Below, one piece after another: positions 36,101 through 61,639 of a DNA stretch of 64,000 nucleotides. Below the pieces are notes generated by a model, which saw nothing but the letters and a program-made list of their open reading frames with translations, searched no databases and was not told the origin of the DNA. This DNA comes from Syngnathus acus (Eukaryota; Chordata; Actinopteri; Syngnathiformes; Syngnathidae), in contig NC_051091.1 of assembly GCF_901709675.1 (NCBI RefSeq), forward strand, positions 10,326,967 to 10,390,966, in the 5' to 3' direction. A program made the position numbers and the translations under genes. The first letter of the stretch is position 1. Each line of letters begins with the position of its first letter.

Positions 36101-37793
36101 GGGATTAGGCTGACTTTGACTGGCTGTGCTCCATTGTGACAGCAGCTCCAAAGAAGCTGCACACTGCCACATGATGGACATGGCTTGGAATTGCACAGAT
36201 AACACCCCCCAGCCGCAGCCCCCATATAAACCCCCCCCAAGCCAACTCTCTCTCTCTTGCTCTCTCTCTCACTCCCCCTGTGTGTGTGATAATGTCTCTT
36301 AGCCTCAGGATGCTCAATTTGTGTGACAGAAAAAACATGCACTGAAGGTCATTGGATCTTGAAACTATGCAATTACACACTTTGATTTTCAGTGTGTGGG
36401 TGGGGGGGGGGGGGCAAAATGTGCATGCATGCCGTGTGTCACGAGACAAAATGTCAGTGGTCATGTCACTGTAAATGTGGCCTTTGCAATTATTTCAACG
36501 CCCCTTTGCAGTTTGCTATTTATAAATTCATGTCACTTTTTTTTTACTGAACTGTCAAATTTATTTTAGTTTTATTACAAACCATTTTGTTGCACTTGTA
36601 CAGGGGTAAAGAATGATAAAAATGAAATCGGCAAATTGTACCTGAAACTGTGTTGGGATAAGAACACAAAACGTCAACATGCATAGCGTCACCCGACAAG
36701 CTTTCATTATAAGCTTTTTCCACCTGTCTAGATAGTTAATATTAAACATGAAACATTGCACTAAGTCCTGCCACTGTTAGTCTCACTGCTGTACGCAATT
36801 AAAACTGACATTGTCGTTGCAGTATAACATAGAAGAAGCACCTTCAAAGAGAAAAACAATTTCCATAAAATATATTTCAACGGGGATTTACTCAACAACA
36901 ATAATACTATTATGCAGTGATTAGCAGCAATATTGATTTACAATTGCATTTTTTGTTGTTGGAAGGTTTCGAGGGGGCAGTGTCAAATTTAAAATAAATT
37001 ATAAAAATATCAGTTTTGGTTTATATATTCTCATGCAATACTTTTGTTTAGATATCAAGATTTCTAAATTCTCTTTAAGTGTGAATGGAGGAGGGATTGT
37101 CTCTAATGAACACACAGAATGAAGGAAAACTATTTCCGTATTCGTCCACTAGATGGAGCTACTTTTTCGTATTTGAAGCATGCAGCAAAACCTATCAACT
37201 GTTTCCTGCAAAGCCGCCTCACTAACTAAAATTATATTGTTGCTGAATATGTTGTGTGCCATGTGTCATGTCCAACTTCACCATTCAATAAATATTCTTG
37301 CATTTTCTTGCATGTGCAGATTCCCTTGACATTTCAGCTATTCACTATCATGTGATTGGGCTATGATAACAGCACCTTATTATCAGTGAATTTTGACACA
37401 CACCTGAAAACTCACCTCAGTCTCCAGGCAACTGTGTGACATTTTTCACGGTCCAATATCACGTTTTCAAAAATGGGTGGGGGAAAAAAAAAAAAAAACT
37501 TACATGTGCCTCCGGTCTGGTTTATTACAGAGGAGTCTTTTTTTATTTCTCGCTCGTTCCACATTTTCGGATCAGCTACGGTGTTGGTTTTGAGTTGTGG
37601 CATCTCCCCCCGCAGCGCTGATAATTCCTGCAATGCACAAATGCAGCAATAAAAATGATGAAGTTAATCTACCGCTGATAAAGCAAAGCTAGCGCTAATG
37701 ACCTTCCATTAATTCTTGATTTGTTTTTGTCTTTTTATATTTTATGCATACAAACACTTCAAAATGGAAAACAATGAGGCTTTTAATTGCAAC

Positions 37794-37966
<173 letters not shown>

Positions 37967-40900
37967 GCACGCACACGCACAAACTGCAGACACTCAGTTT
38001 AAGAACGACCTGGTTTACCAAAAATTATTTGTCATACATTTTTAAGAGAGGCTGCCTGGATTAACACGGAGAATGTATAATGTATTTAGAAAAAAATTCC
38101 CCTCAAAAGGTCTTTAAAAACATCAATTCATGACATCAATTGACCTTCGGCATGCCTTCCTGTAATCCATTTTCATAACTAATCATCATCATTTGACTCG
38201 AAAAATGGTTCTCTGGCTGGCCCTACAAACTTTTGCAGGATCTTGTCCGAGACAGTGAATCTGTATCAAAAAAGACAAATTGACACAAATTCTCCCCCTT
38301 AATCCTCGCCGTAGGAAAAATAAGCGGCAAATCGGACCGCAGCGGTGGTGGCGGCCTGCCAGTTGATTGTCAAATTAACACCAGTGAAAAGATGAGAAAG
38401 AAGGCAACATGAAGAGACTGCAGAGCAGATTACATAAGTCCTTCATTCACCTCACATGCCTGACTGTGTGACTGCAACACACACCCATGTGGGGGGGCAG
38501 CGAGGGGAAGGAAGCGGAGTAAATTGGAGAAAATTAAGTGGAAGAGGGATAGAGGGAGAGACGAGGGGATTGGGAAGACGAAGAAGAGGAGAAGGAGGAG
38601 GGCTATTGCATGAGAAAAAAAAAGCAAAGATGATGTAAAGGGCATATGAAGTGGGGCCTCTTGTCATTGCATTTAATGAGGGTTGTGATATTTGGCCTGG
38701 CACAAAAAAAAAACATCACATGTACTAGAAGAATTAAAAAGAATGCTGACAGAGAATGCAGAAATCAAGACAACGCCACATTGATCAGCCTATTCACAGA
38801 ATGGGTTTCATCATTCTTTTGCAGAATTCTGCACATTTTTAATTAAAGTAAAAAAAAAAAAAGCTCACCAATTATGTGAGCGAATGAAAAAAACAACTAT
38901 GCTTCTTTTGTGCTTATTATTAGCGTGTCCTTAAAAAAGAAGACGCTTGCTCTTTTTGTCAGCGGGTGTGTGTGAATCATGCTCGTACAAATCCAAATGA
39001 GTGGATCTGGCAAGGATGAAGCATCTTGCTCAAGGACATGATAAAAATGGCACAGGATTCGTTTGAAGGGCCCAAACCACTGCTAACGTGTGCCCTCTGC
39101 TGGATGCATTTGTAATAACATGAAAGGAGACTGGGGTGCGTTACAGTTATTGGATGAAACGATTCAGGCTGCAATGCCATTCAAATACATGTTTGAAAAA
39201 ATGGAGTCAAAACATATAATCATACGCTACATTCAATTACAAAATTTACAAAAGCCCAACTGAAGAAAACTTGAAGATTCTTTGGCTTTGCAGTAAAATT
39301 ACAACCACAATTTCAACAACCAGCAGAGGTCAGTGTTAACTTGCAGAACAAATTTGCTCACGTTTTTTTCTATGGCGCAAATTTTCCATACATTGCTGCT
39401 GAGCGCCCAAAAACAAAAGCGATAAAAAAAAATAATAATAAATAAATAAATAATTTTAGGCTATTTATTGAGTAAATTTTGACTTAATTTCCTACACTGT
39501 CCATTAATTAATTAAATGTGACCCATAATGAACATTATTATTCATTCATTGTATATGTATTTTTTCTCCAATGTAGACAACTACAAAGTTAAACATGGCC
39601 TACAGGAGGCTAGTTTTATTCATGGTGAACTAACAAAGCATTGGTTGACCTGTTTTTATTTTCAAGTAGGCTTATACTTTGTTTAACTGAACAATGTGGT
39701 CCAAATGTGTACCTATTTATCTAATCTCCAGCCTACGCCACACGTAGAGGGAGGTTGGATATATATTTGTAAAGCTTTCAGTTGGAAGGTGTTTTCCCTC
39801 TTTTAATCCCTCTCTGAAAAGAACTTAGTCTTTCTGTTTTGAACACCCTATTCATATCAGCTATAAGGTTCTGCATGACCCCTGACTCACTACTACATTA
39901 GCTTTTGTTCGTGCACACATAGGCCTACATATTGTGATCATACATGCTTGAAAAATCTGGCCTTGTTAAACCCACACAGTCTGCAGCAGGAAAAAATAAT
40001 GATTGCCATATACAGCAGATTCGTGATGACAGTTTACACGATCATCAGCAAATCGCTTTGGAAATAACTATTCACAGTGGGGATACATATCAGCATTCCA
40101 TGCGTTAATAATCACATTCAGTAGGCCACATGATCATACAATAGAAATATTTTTAGGATATTTACCAGTCGCTTAATTGAGGCAATGCGTACCTACCACC
40201 TGTTGATTTGAGGAGGCGTGCGCCGTGCATGTTGTTGCAAAAACACGCGTAATTCTTCCATTTATAGACTACAGAGTGTCTCATAACTTTGGACCTTTAA
40301 AAAGACAAACTTTTTTTCTGTACCCTTCCAAAGACATGTGCCTCAAGTTAATCGTATCTCGGCGCAAAGCTAATTCCTTAGACTTCCTGCATGCTGTTTG
40401 CGCTCTCCGAGTCAACTCAACACTAGCACTCAATATGCAACTAGAGAGCGCGTCCACAAGGAGTCGCTAATTCCGCATACAAACGACTGTGCGTATCTAT
40501 GCATGCTTTGGCGAGAAAGATGAGTTTACTTTGCTGGGTGGTGCATTGCCAGCACCCCACCTCACCCCACCCACGGGAAAAACATCCTGTTCGACCACAC
40601 AGGTTGCAAACACAGAGCATCAGAAGTCTGCGGCCACAAGAGTTCATCCAGGTGTGTACCAGTAAATGATCCAGCTTTTAAATAATGATTTGATCATATG
40701 TGCAAGAGGCATATTGTGAGAGACACAGCATTTGAATGCTCTTCCCGCATTCATACAGCAGGAATTTGCATAAAACAATTAGATGACCCTTGCCATTAAT
40801 TTTACTAATGTGCGCCCCCCTCCTCCCCATGGATCTGAATGCGAGACATCTGTTGTTATTTCTGCCAAGCTACGCCGGTTTCCATCTCCGGACTGTTTTA

Positions 40901-42310
40901 CCTCAGCATCTAGTGACAAGTTCACTTTAGGAGGAGACGGCGGGGTCTGTGTTTCTGCTCGTGCGACTCCATCAGGTGTTGCGTCAGGGGGACAAAAAAA
41001 GCGCATGTTTGGAATACATCTTGGAATGTTAACACATCGACTGGTAAGAGCCAAATCTTCTATTTTGCTCCAGGCATAAACATAAACACGTTAAAAGGCT
41101 TTTTTATCATCTTCCTTGGATTTGTTTGAAAGATTTAGAGTCGAGACATGCGTGCGCGTTTTTTTTTTGTTTTTTTTTTGTGCGTGCGTAAAAGTTGGGA
41201 TGTGCGGTTCCACATGCATTGCGAACCGTGCGCTCGAACCGTTGTTAATTATTTCTCATTATGCTTCTTAAATGATTCCAAGTCCGCGAACAGGACACGA
41301 GATGTGAGCTCGTCTGAATGCTTCCGCTGATGGCTAACGACATCAGAGCGGCACAATGGTCATTCCACACAATTATATTGGAGGGGATAAATACAGTCTG
41401 AGTTCAAGGTTCATCTAAAATAACACGTTACATTTAATCATGTTAAATGTTTTGTCTAAAGAACTGGTTCATATATTGCTGAGTTCAATGATGCAGATCC
41501 CAAAGATATCTGATTTGAATGAACCTCGGCCCCGTGACAACAGACAGGGTGCTACATTCATTAAACAGCCTTTTACCGAGGAATTGCAATGTTTACAATA
41601 GGCTTGGAAAAAAAATACATCATTTATGTAAGACAAAGCGGCTCAGCCGATGACTCGTGTCTCAGAGTCACCACCAAGATAAAATCACCTATTTCTGTAT
41701 TTAAAAAAAAAAAAATTCCCTTCCAATTAGCATTTGACACTTTTCAAAGTTGTTATTCTCCTGCTGACAATTGTCGTCATTACCAGTGACTAAGCAGAGA
41801 AGATGTTATACTGAGAGGTTATTCTTGGCGCTTGAGTTTACATATGTCCAATAATAAAAACACACATCCAGCTTCTTATTTAACCACAAATGTACAATTG
41901 TGTACGGTTACTAAAAGAAGGGTGCCCAAAAATAAACTAGGATAATTGGCTACATGCCATTTTATCCTGTACTAAAATTACCTCATCACATTCTAATCCA
42001 TTGAGATCCAATATAGGAGCTGTATAAAACCAAAATCTCCTATAGTTTACAATGTAAAAAGCTTAGAGTGTACAATGCTTTTTGTTTTTTTACAGATGAA
42101 GACAAAAACATTATATTGAGAGATGCTGAGTGGTCAGCGCTAGCGAGGCCTTGTCCGCTGAAACCCTTTCAGAACAAAACTATAGTTTTTATTCCTTCTC
42201 GTACTGTGCATATGGATATTTTTGTTTTTTGTCCAATCATATTTCAGCCTGTCATTTCATTTGAATCTTACCAGGCACTTTGGAATCAGTAGGGTTGGCA
42301 AATATAGCTA

Positions 42311-42394
42311 TTTTCAACCAATTTGATTTCAAATACACCTCAGAAAAGCGATTTTTCAACCAATTTGATTTCAAATGCATCTCAGAAAACCATC
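42311..42394 (+). repeat. 42-bp tandem duplication
   Basis: TTTTCAACCAATTTGATTTC starts at 42311 and again at 42353. The copies differ by a few bases (AAATACACCTC against AAATGCATCTC). Confidence 0.85.
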
Positions 42395-43819
42395 TCGCGA
42401 ACTGGCACAACATAACATCTATTTTCGGTCCTCTGATTGGTTGGCAAGAGCAAACCACATGATCTGCACACATGAATAAAAATAATGTTGGAAAAAGATA
42501 CTATTCAAATAATACAAAATATTCTATTCACATACCAGAAATGGTGTGTTCATGAGGAACTATTGGCTTTCCTAATTCGTATTGTTTGCACATGATGGCT
42601 AACCAAATAAATTAAATAAACAAATAATAGAAAACAGCCAAACTGTCTGAAAGTTAAACAATCGCCACCGAGTGTTGTGGAGGCCAATGATAATTCAAGT
42701 AAACTGCAACCCCAGGGTGTAAATAAATGGCGGGAAGGCGCAATGAATAAGTAGTATGATAAATGTGACTATACAGCCATACTGAATGGGATCGCACATT
42801 GATGAATGGTGTCATTTGCTGCCAAGGTAAGAAAGCGGATGGCCAACGGCTCTTTCAATGAAAATACGTCGGTGTCAAGTTGATAAACAGGCCCGTGTTT
42901 AATGTGCAGGGGAAATTCTCATGCGCTTTGGTAGGTACTTATGTTTTGGTGAGCAACATGGTTCACAGAGGCTATGGCTGCGTGTGAACGGTACCGGTTA
43001 TGAATCGAGATATTTACTGTGACTATGCTTGTTATCCTGAGAAAATCGAAGTGTCTATTAGAGAAATGCTTTCATGTCGTGAAACAATCCACCAGTTCAC
43101 TTACTGTCGTCATCCCGAAAGACGAAAGATGAAATGACGCACTCCAATTTACAGAGCAAGAGACACCTCTAAATGCAATGTACAGGATACATGCACAAAC
43201 ATCTGCATCCATGGCAGCTTTTTCGATCTTCCCCCTTTACATCAGAGAGTTAGGACTGGAGCATGTCTACAGACAACAAGAGACGTGCTGTGCAAATATG
43301 CAAAGGCCATGTAATTTTATGCACTGTGGAATTCTTTGAATGCAAATGGATTCAAGCAGGCATAAAGACACAATTAGGGACTTAGCTTTTCAAATCACAG
43401 TTTGTGTGCTGACTGGATTTACCACCATTTCATGTGGTCTCTGTGTGTGATTGAGTGTCAAAGGCAGCCAGCTGGACAGTGAAGGGCGAAGCACCAGGGA
43501 GTCTTTTCCAACTTTCACTTAAAATGTTATGGGAAGCGTCGAGTCACATTAACATTTTCGAAGCCTGATAGATTAGAAAGCACCCAGACATGGTGTTTCT
43601 TTAAAGGCAAAAAAAAAAAAAAGCATTACAGCTCATGAAAGTTTTTTCCTCTCCAACTGCCGAGTGTGAAACTCCCCAGAAGTGTTGCATTTGACACATT
43701 AGATGCATTGGAGAAGAGAGCGTCTAAATGATGGGATTGACTAAAATTACTACCAGCCATCTAACATCTATTCTCCTTTATATTTTCCAGGTGTCAACAG
43801 AACAATCAATTGACCATCG

Positions 43820-43873
43820 ATGGAGACCACAATAACAATGCCTTTTCACGAGACGTTTTTGTTGCATCGTTAG
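43820..43873 (+). promoter_or_regulatory. Upstream ORF 1 of hrh1 (17 codons)
   Basis: ATG at 43820, METTITMPFHETFLLHR, stop TAG at 43871-43873. It is out of frame with the receptor and closes 73 nt before its start codon. Its effect on translation is inferred from position only. Confidence 0.45.
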
Positions 43874-43918
43874 AAGCTATTTGTTCACAAGTTTGGGCCC
43901 ACTGCCGTGTTTACCACC

Positions 43919-43930
43919 ATGGATCGATAG
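43919..43930 (+). promoter_or_regulatory. Upstream ORF 2 of hrh1 (Met-Asp-Arg-stop)
   Basis: The ATG sits in ACCACCATGG, a near-ideal initiation context and at least as good as that of the receptor ATG. The 3-codon frame ends in TAG 16 nt before the receptor start. Such minimal uORFs usually reduce downstream initiation. Confidence 0.5.
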
Positions 43931-43946
43931 GCTCTCATCTCCTAGG

Positions 43947-45554
43947 ATGGAATCTACTCTGTCACTCTCCAAGGTCCAACAGCACCTGAACACAAACAGC
44001 TACAACGACAGCAACAGCTGCAACGGCTGGGGCGGCCACCCGGATGATCCCAACGCCCCGACAGTCAATCACACGTTCCCGATTCGTGACCAACTGCACA
44101 GCGCCTTGCTGGGTGTCTCTCTAGGTTTCCTCTCCCTCCTCACCATTTTAATGAACCTGCTCGTTCTTTACGCCGTGAAAAGAGAGAAGAGCTTGCACAC
44201 GGTGGGGAACCTCTACGTGATAAGCCTCGCGGTGGCCGATTTGATCGTCGGTACAACTGTGATGCCGCTCAATCTGGTGTATCTGCTTTGGGACGAATGG
44301 AAGTTGGGCAGAGCCGTCTGCCAGTTTTGGTTGATTATGGATTATGTGGCAAGCACGGCATCAATTTTTAGCTTGTTTATCCTCTGTCTGGATCGGTACC
44401 GCTCTGTGAGGCAGCCCCTGAAGTATTTGAAGTATCGAACAAGAGGGAGAGCAAGTGCAATGATAACGGGAGCCTGGCTGCTGTCCATGTTGTGGATTTT
44501 TCCTATTTTAGGATGGAGGTCCTTCACCCATGTCGAACTTAAACCCGAGGAGGAGAACAAGTGTGACACAGATTTCCGCTTTGTCACATGGTTTAAAGTT
44601 CTTACCGCTGTGTTGAATTTTTACCTGCCCTCTATTTTGATGCTTTGGTTTTACACACACATCTACTTGGCGGTAAGGCAACATCTGCGAGACAGAGAGA
44701 GGATCATTCATCCAGCAGATTCATTTGGAGAAAAGGACAACGAGCAAAAAGTTTTGTCATCAAACGACTCCAAATCTGTCGAAAAGGAATGTGAGGCTCC
44801 AGTGAAACGTTTAAAAAGGGAGCTTGACCAGAAACTTATAGAGCAGACATATTCTCTGGAAGAATTTGATAAAAGCAAAAGTTCCCTCTCTAGATCACAC
44901 CGAAAAATTGGCGCACAACGTCCTAAGTCGACCCTGCTTGCCATGACAATAAAGGAAGACAGAGTGTCTTCAAAACTAGCGAGGGACTCGTTACGTTCTG
45001 AAGAGAAGAGTCCAGATGCTACGCTTTCACTCGCTTCAGCTTGCTTGCCACCAGAAAATGCCGGTTCAGAAAAGCACCAGGAATCATCTTTAAATGAATG
45101 TCACGTGACGATGCCAAACTTGGTCAGCGATATCAGCCAGGTGCAGAAGTACACGTCTGTACTCTGCAACAACAACAACCCCGGTGGTTCCGTACCTTGG
45201 TCCAAAGCGTCCAATGACGCCGAGCTGGACCCGGAGAACGAGGTGACCCTGCGGCAGACGTGGCAAAGGTTCATTAATCACTCCCGTGAGAGACTTCACA
45301 GCCTGAGGATCCACAAGGAACACAAAGCAGCCAGGCAACTTGGCTTCATCATCGCAGCTTTCCTACTGTGTTGGATACCGTACTTCATAGCCTTCATGGT
45401 CATGGCCTTCTGTAGAGAATGCGTGCACCATGACCTGCACATGTTCACCATATGGCTCGGTTACATGAACTCTACCCTTAACCCTTTTATATACCCATTG
45501 TGCAATAGGAATTTTAAAAGAGTCTTCAAAAATATTCTGCATATACATTTGTAA
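43947..45554 (+). CDS. hrh1: Histamine H1 receptor, single coding exon
   Basis: Class A GPCR that couples histamine to Gq/11 and phospholipase C. 535 aa against 487 in human. Seen: N-terminal sequons at Asn20 and Asn41; TM1 with Asn70; TM2 with Asp98; Cys125 and Cys206 for the TM3-loop disulfide; Asp132 in MDYVASTAS, the amine anchor (human Asp107); DRY at 149-151; Lys217, Thr220 and Asn224 in TM5 (human Lys191, Thr194, Asn198); a very long third intracellular loop of about 200 residues; CWIP at 475-478; NPFIY at 512-516; short tail. The frame is open further upstream to 43881, but that codon is TTG; the first in-frame ATG is at 43947 (A at -3, G at +4). The acceptor TTTTCCAG at 43783-43790 precedes it, so the 5' UTR is spliced, as usual for HRH1. 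The extra length lies in the N-terminus and loop 3. Confidence 0.96.
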   Translation: MESTLSLSKVQQHLNTNSYNDSNSCNGWGGHPDDPNAPTVNHTFPIRDQLHSALLGVSLGFLSLLTILMNLLVLYAVKREKSLHTVGNLYVISLAVADLIVGTTVMPLNLVYLLWDEWKLGRAVCQFWLIMDYVASTASIFSLFILCLDRYRSVRQPLKYLKYRTRGRASAMITGAWLLSMLWIFPILGWRSFTHVELKPEEENKCDTDFRFVTWFKVLTAVLNFYLPSILMLWFYTHIYLAVRQHLRDRERIIHPADSFGEKDNEQKVLSSNDSKSVEKECEAPVKRLKRELDQKLIEQTYSLEEFDKSKSSLSRSHRKIGAQRPKSTLLAMTIKEDRVSSKLARDSLRSEEKSPDATLSLASACLPPENAGSEKHQESSLNECHVTMPNLVSDISQVQKYTSVLCNNNNPGGSVPWSKASNDAELDPENEVTLRQTWQRFINHSRERLHSLRIHKEHKAARQLGFIIAAFLLCWIPYFIAFMVMAFCRECVHHDLHMFTIWLGYMNSTLNPFIYPLCNRNFKRVFKNILHIHL

Positions 45555-46010
45555 GTGTTCCAGTGATTCCAAAACCAATTTCTACAACCCCGCTCTGAAT
45601 AAGAAAACACTGAAGTTGCCATTTTCTTTTGTGGCGTCGCTGCTGACCACTCTCGTTTTAATAGCTAATGACAAAAACTTTAAAGTGCTTACATGGCTCA
45701 GCGCCACACGATCCACCCGCCAGCATGTGCATGCGTTGAGGTGCCAAAGTGATGCCCTGCCTGTTTCAAATACAAGTTCACTATTCACTTGTGACAATGT
45801 AGTCTCGAGTTCAACAGTAGAGTGTCGTTTACATGGGCTTGCTTGTCACATTTGAGGTGACATGGCGTCATTTCAATGCAGGCTTCCATGTCAAGGCAAT
45901 GTGTCTTCATATGTACATATTTTATGTCATTTCAGGTGTGTTTTGTAATTTCATCTGATTGAGACTCACTTTTATGCCAATGGTAATAAAGTGAACTAAA
46001 ACTTTAATGA
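45555..46010 (+). other. hrh1: 3' UTR of hrh1
   Basis: From the stop codon to just past AATAAA at 45985-45990, which is followed by a T/G-rich stretch around 46020-46045. Further AATAAA-like sequences at 46072-46085 could extend it. Confidence 0.55.
45985..45990 (+). terminator. hrh1: Poly(A) signal of hrh1
   Basis: Canonical AATAAA 431 nt after the stop codon. Downstream TTCATTTTCTGTGGGG provides a T/G-rich element. Confidence 0.55.
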
Positions 46011-46940
46011 CTTGGCTACAGTTCATTTTCTGTGGGGGAATGACTTTTTTTAAACATAATGATTGCATGAATAAAATAAAAATAAATTGTTTAAACAAAA
46101 ACATTCCTGTAGAATTACAGTAATTCATCAATTTAAAAACAAACACAATACAAGGATGTGTATGCAGCTCATTGCATAGATTTTTTTATTTTATCTATAT
46201 ATAACTATATTCCCAGTCATTTTGAAGCCTGAACCTAATTTGTGCTGATTCAATATTTGGTTTGCAGGAAGCTCAATCATGCTCTAATAGAGCACATTAT
46301 CATATTTTGCATCGGCTGTTATCACAGTGATTAAATCCTGACAGGATAGTAATGAGGTCAAAATGATGCAATATTTGAAATTAATTTATCATATTATTAT
46401 AATATTATAGAGAAATGCTTTATGCTGTGAAAATGGTTGATTCTTGGAATTATTTGACAAAACATGCCACAAACACGTTGTTATTAAGACGCATGATAAC
46501 AATTCCTCTCTTTACGCTTTAATTCAGCAGTGTACTTTTTGGACGGTGCCTTACTCACCTGGTCCTGCAGCTTTTCCCAAACTTCCTGGATCGTTTTCGA
46601 TTCAAACAGCTCTTTCCGGAACGTTGGACCCCAGTGCTCCACAGCGATGTTTCATATCAAGTCTTGAATGGACGGTAGTGTTGAACGGGATTATCAACGT
46701 TTAGTTCGACTTGCTTTGCACAGCAGTGATCGCGCGGATGCACAGTGTTTATAACTTGTGCGCACTTTCACAATGAAAAAGACCCGTACCTACAGCTTTT
46801 TGTCAGTATTCTCCTTCTTTGTCGTTTGTGCATTCGTGTTAACGTTTTTATTTTTTGTATTTTACTCAATGATGTACGCACCATAAGCTCGGCAACCTTC
46901 GTGTTTTAAATTCGGTTGACGTCTATACCCATGATGCACT
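46011..46940. other. Short hrh1-atg7 intergenic region
   Basis: Less than 1 kb separates the hrh1 poly(A) signal from the atg7 first exon. AT-rich at the left; more CG words from 46720 on. No further gene is visible. Confidence 0.55.
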
Positions 46941-47000
46941 GTATTGTGGTGCCTTGCGTAATCACGTGACCAAAGGAATACGGAAGCGAGGATCTCCAAG
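46940..47000 (+). other. atg7: Probable non-coding first exon of atg7 (start uncertain)
   Basis: A strong donor CCAAG|GTAAGC at 47001 pairs with an acceptor TTTTGGTAG ending at 47749, just before the coding ATG. The transcription start is not visible; no TATA box is seen. Confidence 0.5.
46962..46970 (+). promoter_or_regulatory. E-box / CLEAR-like element in the atg7 promoter
   Basis: TCACGTGAC, 9 of 10 bases of the palindrome GTCACGTGAC recognised by TFEB/TFE3-type factors, lies 30 nt before the end of the predicted first exon. CLEAR elements are known in promoters of autophagy and lysosome genes. Use here is inferred. Confidence 0.45.
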
Positions 47001-47749
47001 GTAAGCGATCAAGCTAAGGCGTCAATTTTGACAGCGTTGTTTGGCTGCTTTTGACATGAGAACATTTGGAGAATGCAAGGCGGTTTTATTCGCCTAACCG
47101 TGCTGCACCCATTCACAAGCGTTGCGTGAGACTTTTCTTTAGGGATCGTTGGCTAAAAGTAGGTGAAAAAAAAAATCTGAAATATTCGATGGAGTTTTGC
47201 ATCTAGCATTAAAACCCCGCGGGTTATTATTTAAATAAAAGATAAACGACGTTGATGGTAAGGAATAACACTAAATGCATATTAAAATTGTTCACTACAC
47301 ATTTTAATTTAAGAACGACATTCCCAGTTTAATCATTTTAAGATATAAAATCAGGCAAATCAATTATGCATATTCTGAAAAAATGTTTTTCCTGTGTGGG
47401 GTTTGTTGTAAAATAAAATGTCTCTACATCTGTGTTTATTCTAGCATTGAGTATTTATTATAACGTCTGACTATCATTTTACATTGATAAAATGAAACAA
47501 ATAATTTAAACTAAAAGTTACTTAGTTGAATTAATAAAAAAAAATGTTATAATTCAAATAGATCCAGTGAAAACTGTGATAAACAGAATAATTCAGTAGC
47601 AGATAGTGATGAGCGACACAGCGGCTGAATCGGTCACGTGACTTTTTCTTAATGCGTTCCTTGCACCGACATGAGGTTTCAATTCAATGAATTGGACACA
47701 TGCGCTGATGCGTCGGTGTTGATACTAATGTGTCAATTGTTTTTGGTAG
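47001..47749 (+). other. atg7 intron 1
   Basis: AT-rich. At 47633-47642 it contains the complete palindrome GTCACGTGAC. The surrounding 47600-47720 (gatgagcgacacagcggctg followed by several CG-containing words) looks like the end of an old transposon, but I could not assign a family. Confidence 0.5.
47633..47642 (+). promoter_or_regulatory. Perfect CLEAR-type palindrome in atg7 intron 1
   Basis: GTCACGTGAC, identical to the core 10-bp CLEAR consensus, 671 nt downstream of the promoter copy and 123 nt before the start codon. Confidence 0.4.
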
Positions 47750-47764
47750 CCATAAAGTGTCTTG

Positions 47765-61639
<13,875 letters not shown>

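Larger units (their letters stand above)
43791..43946 (+). other. hrh1: 5' UTR part of the hrh1 coding exon
   Basis: Begins after a pyrimidine-rich acceptor ending at 43790. It contains two upstream ORFs. The non-coding exon or exons that must splice to it lie upstream and were not found. Confidence 0.7.

Noticed and set aside
43881-43946. N-terminal 22-residue extension of the H1 receptor
   Set aside because: The upstream codon that opens this frame is TTG. The first in-frame ATG is at 43947 and has a good context.
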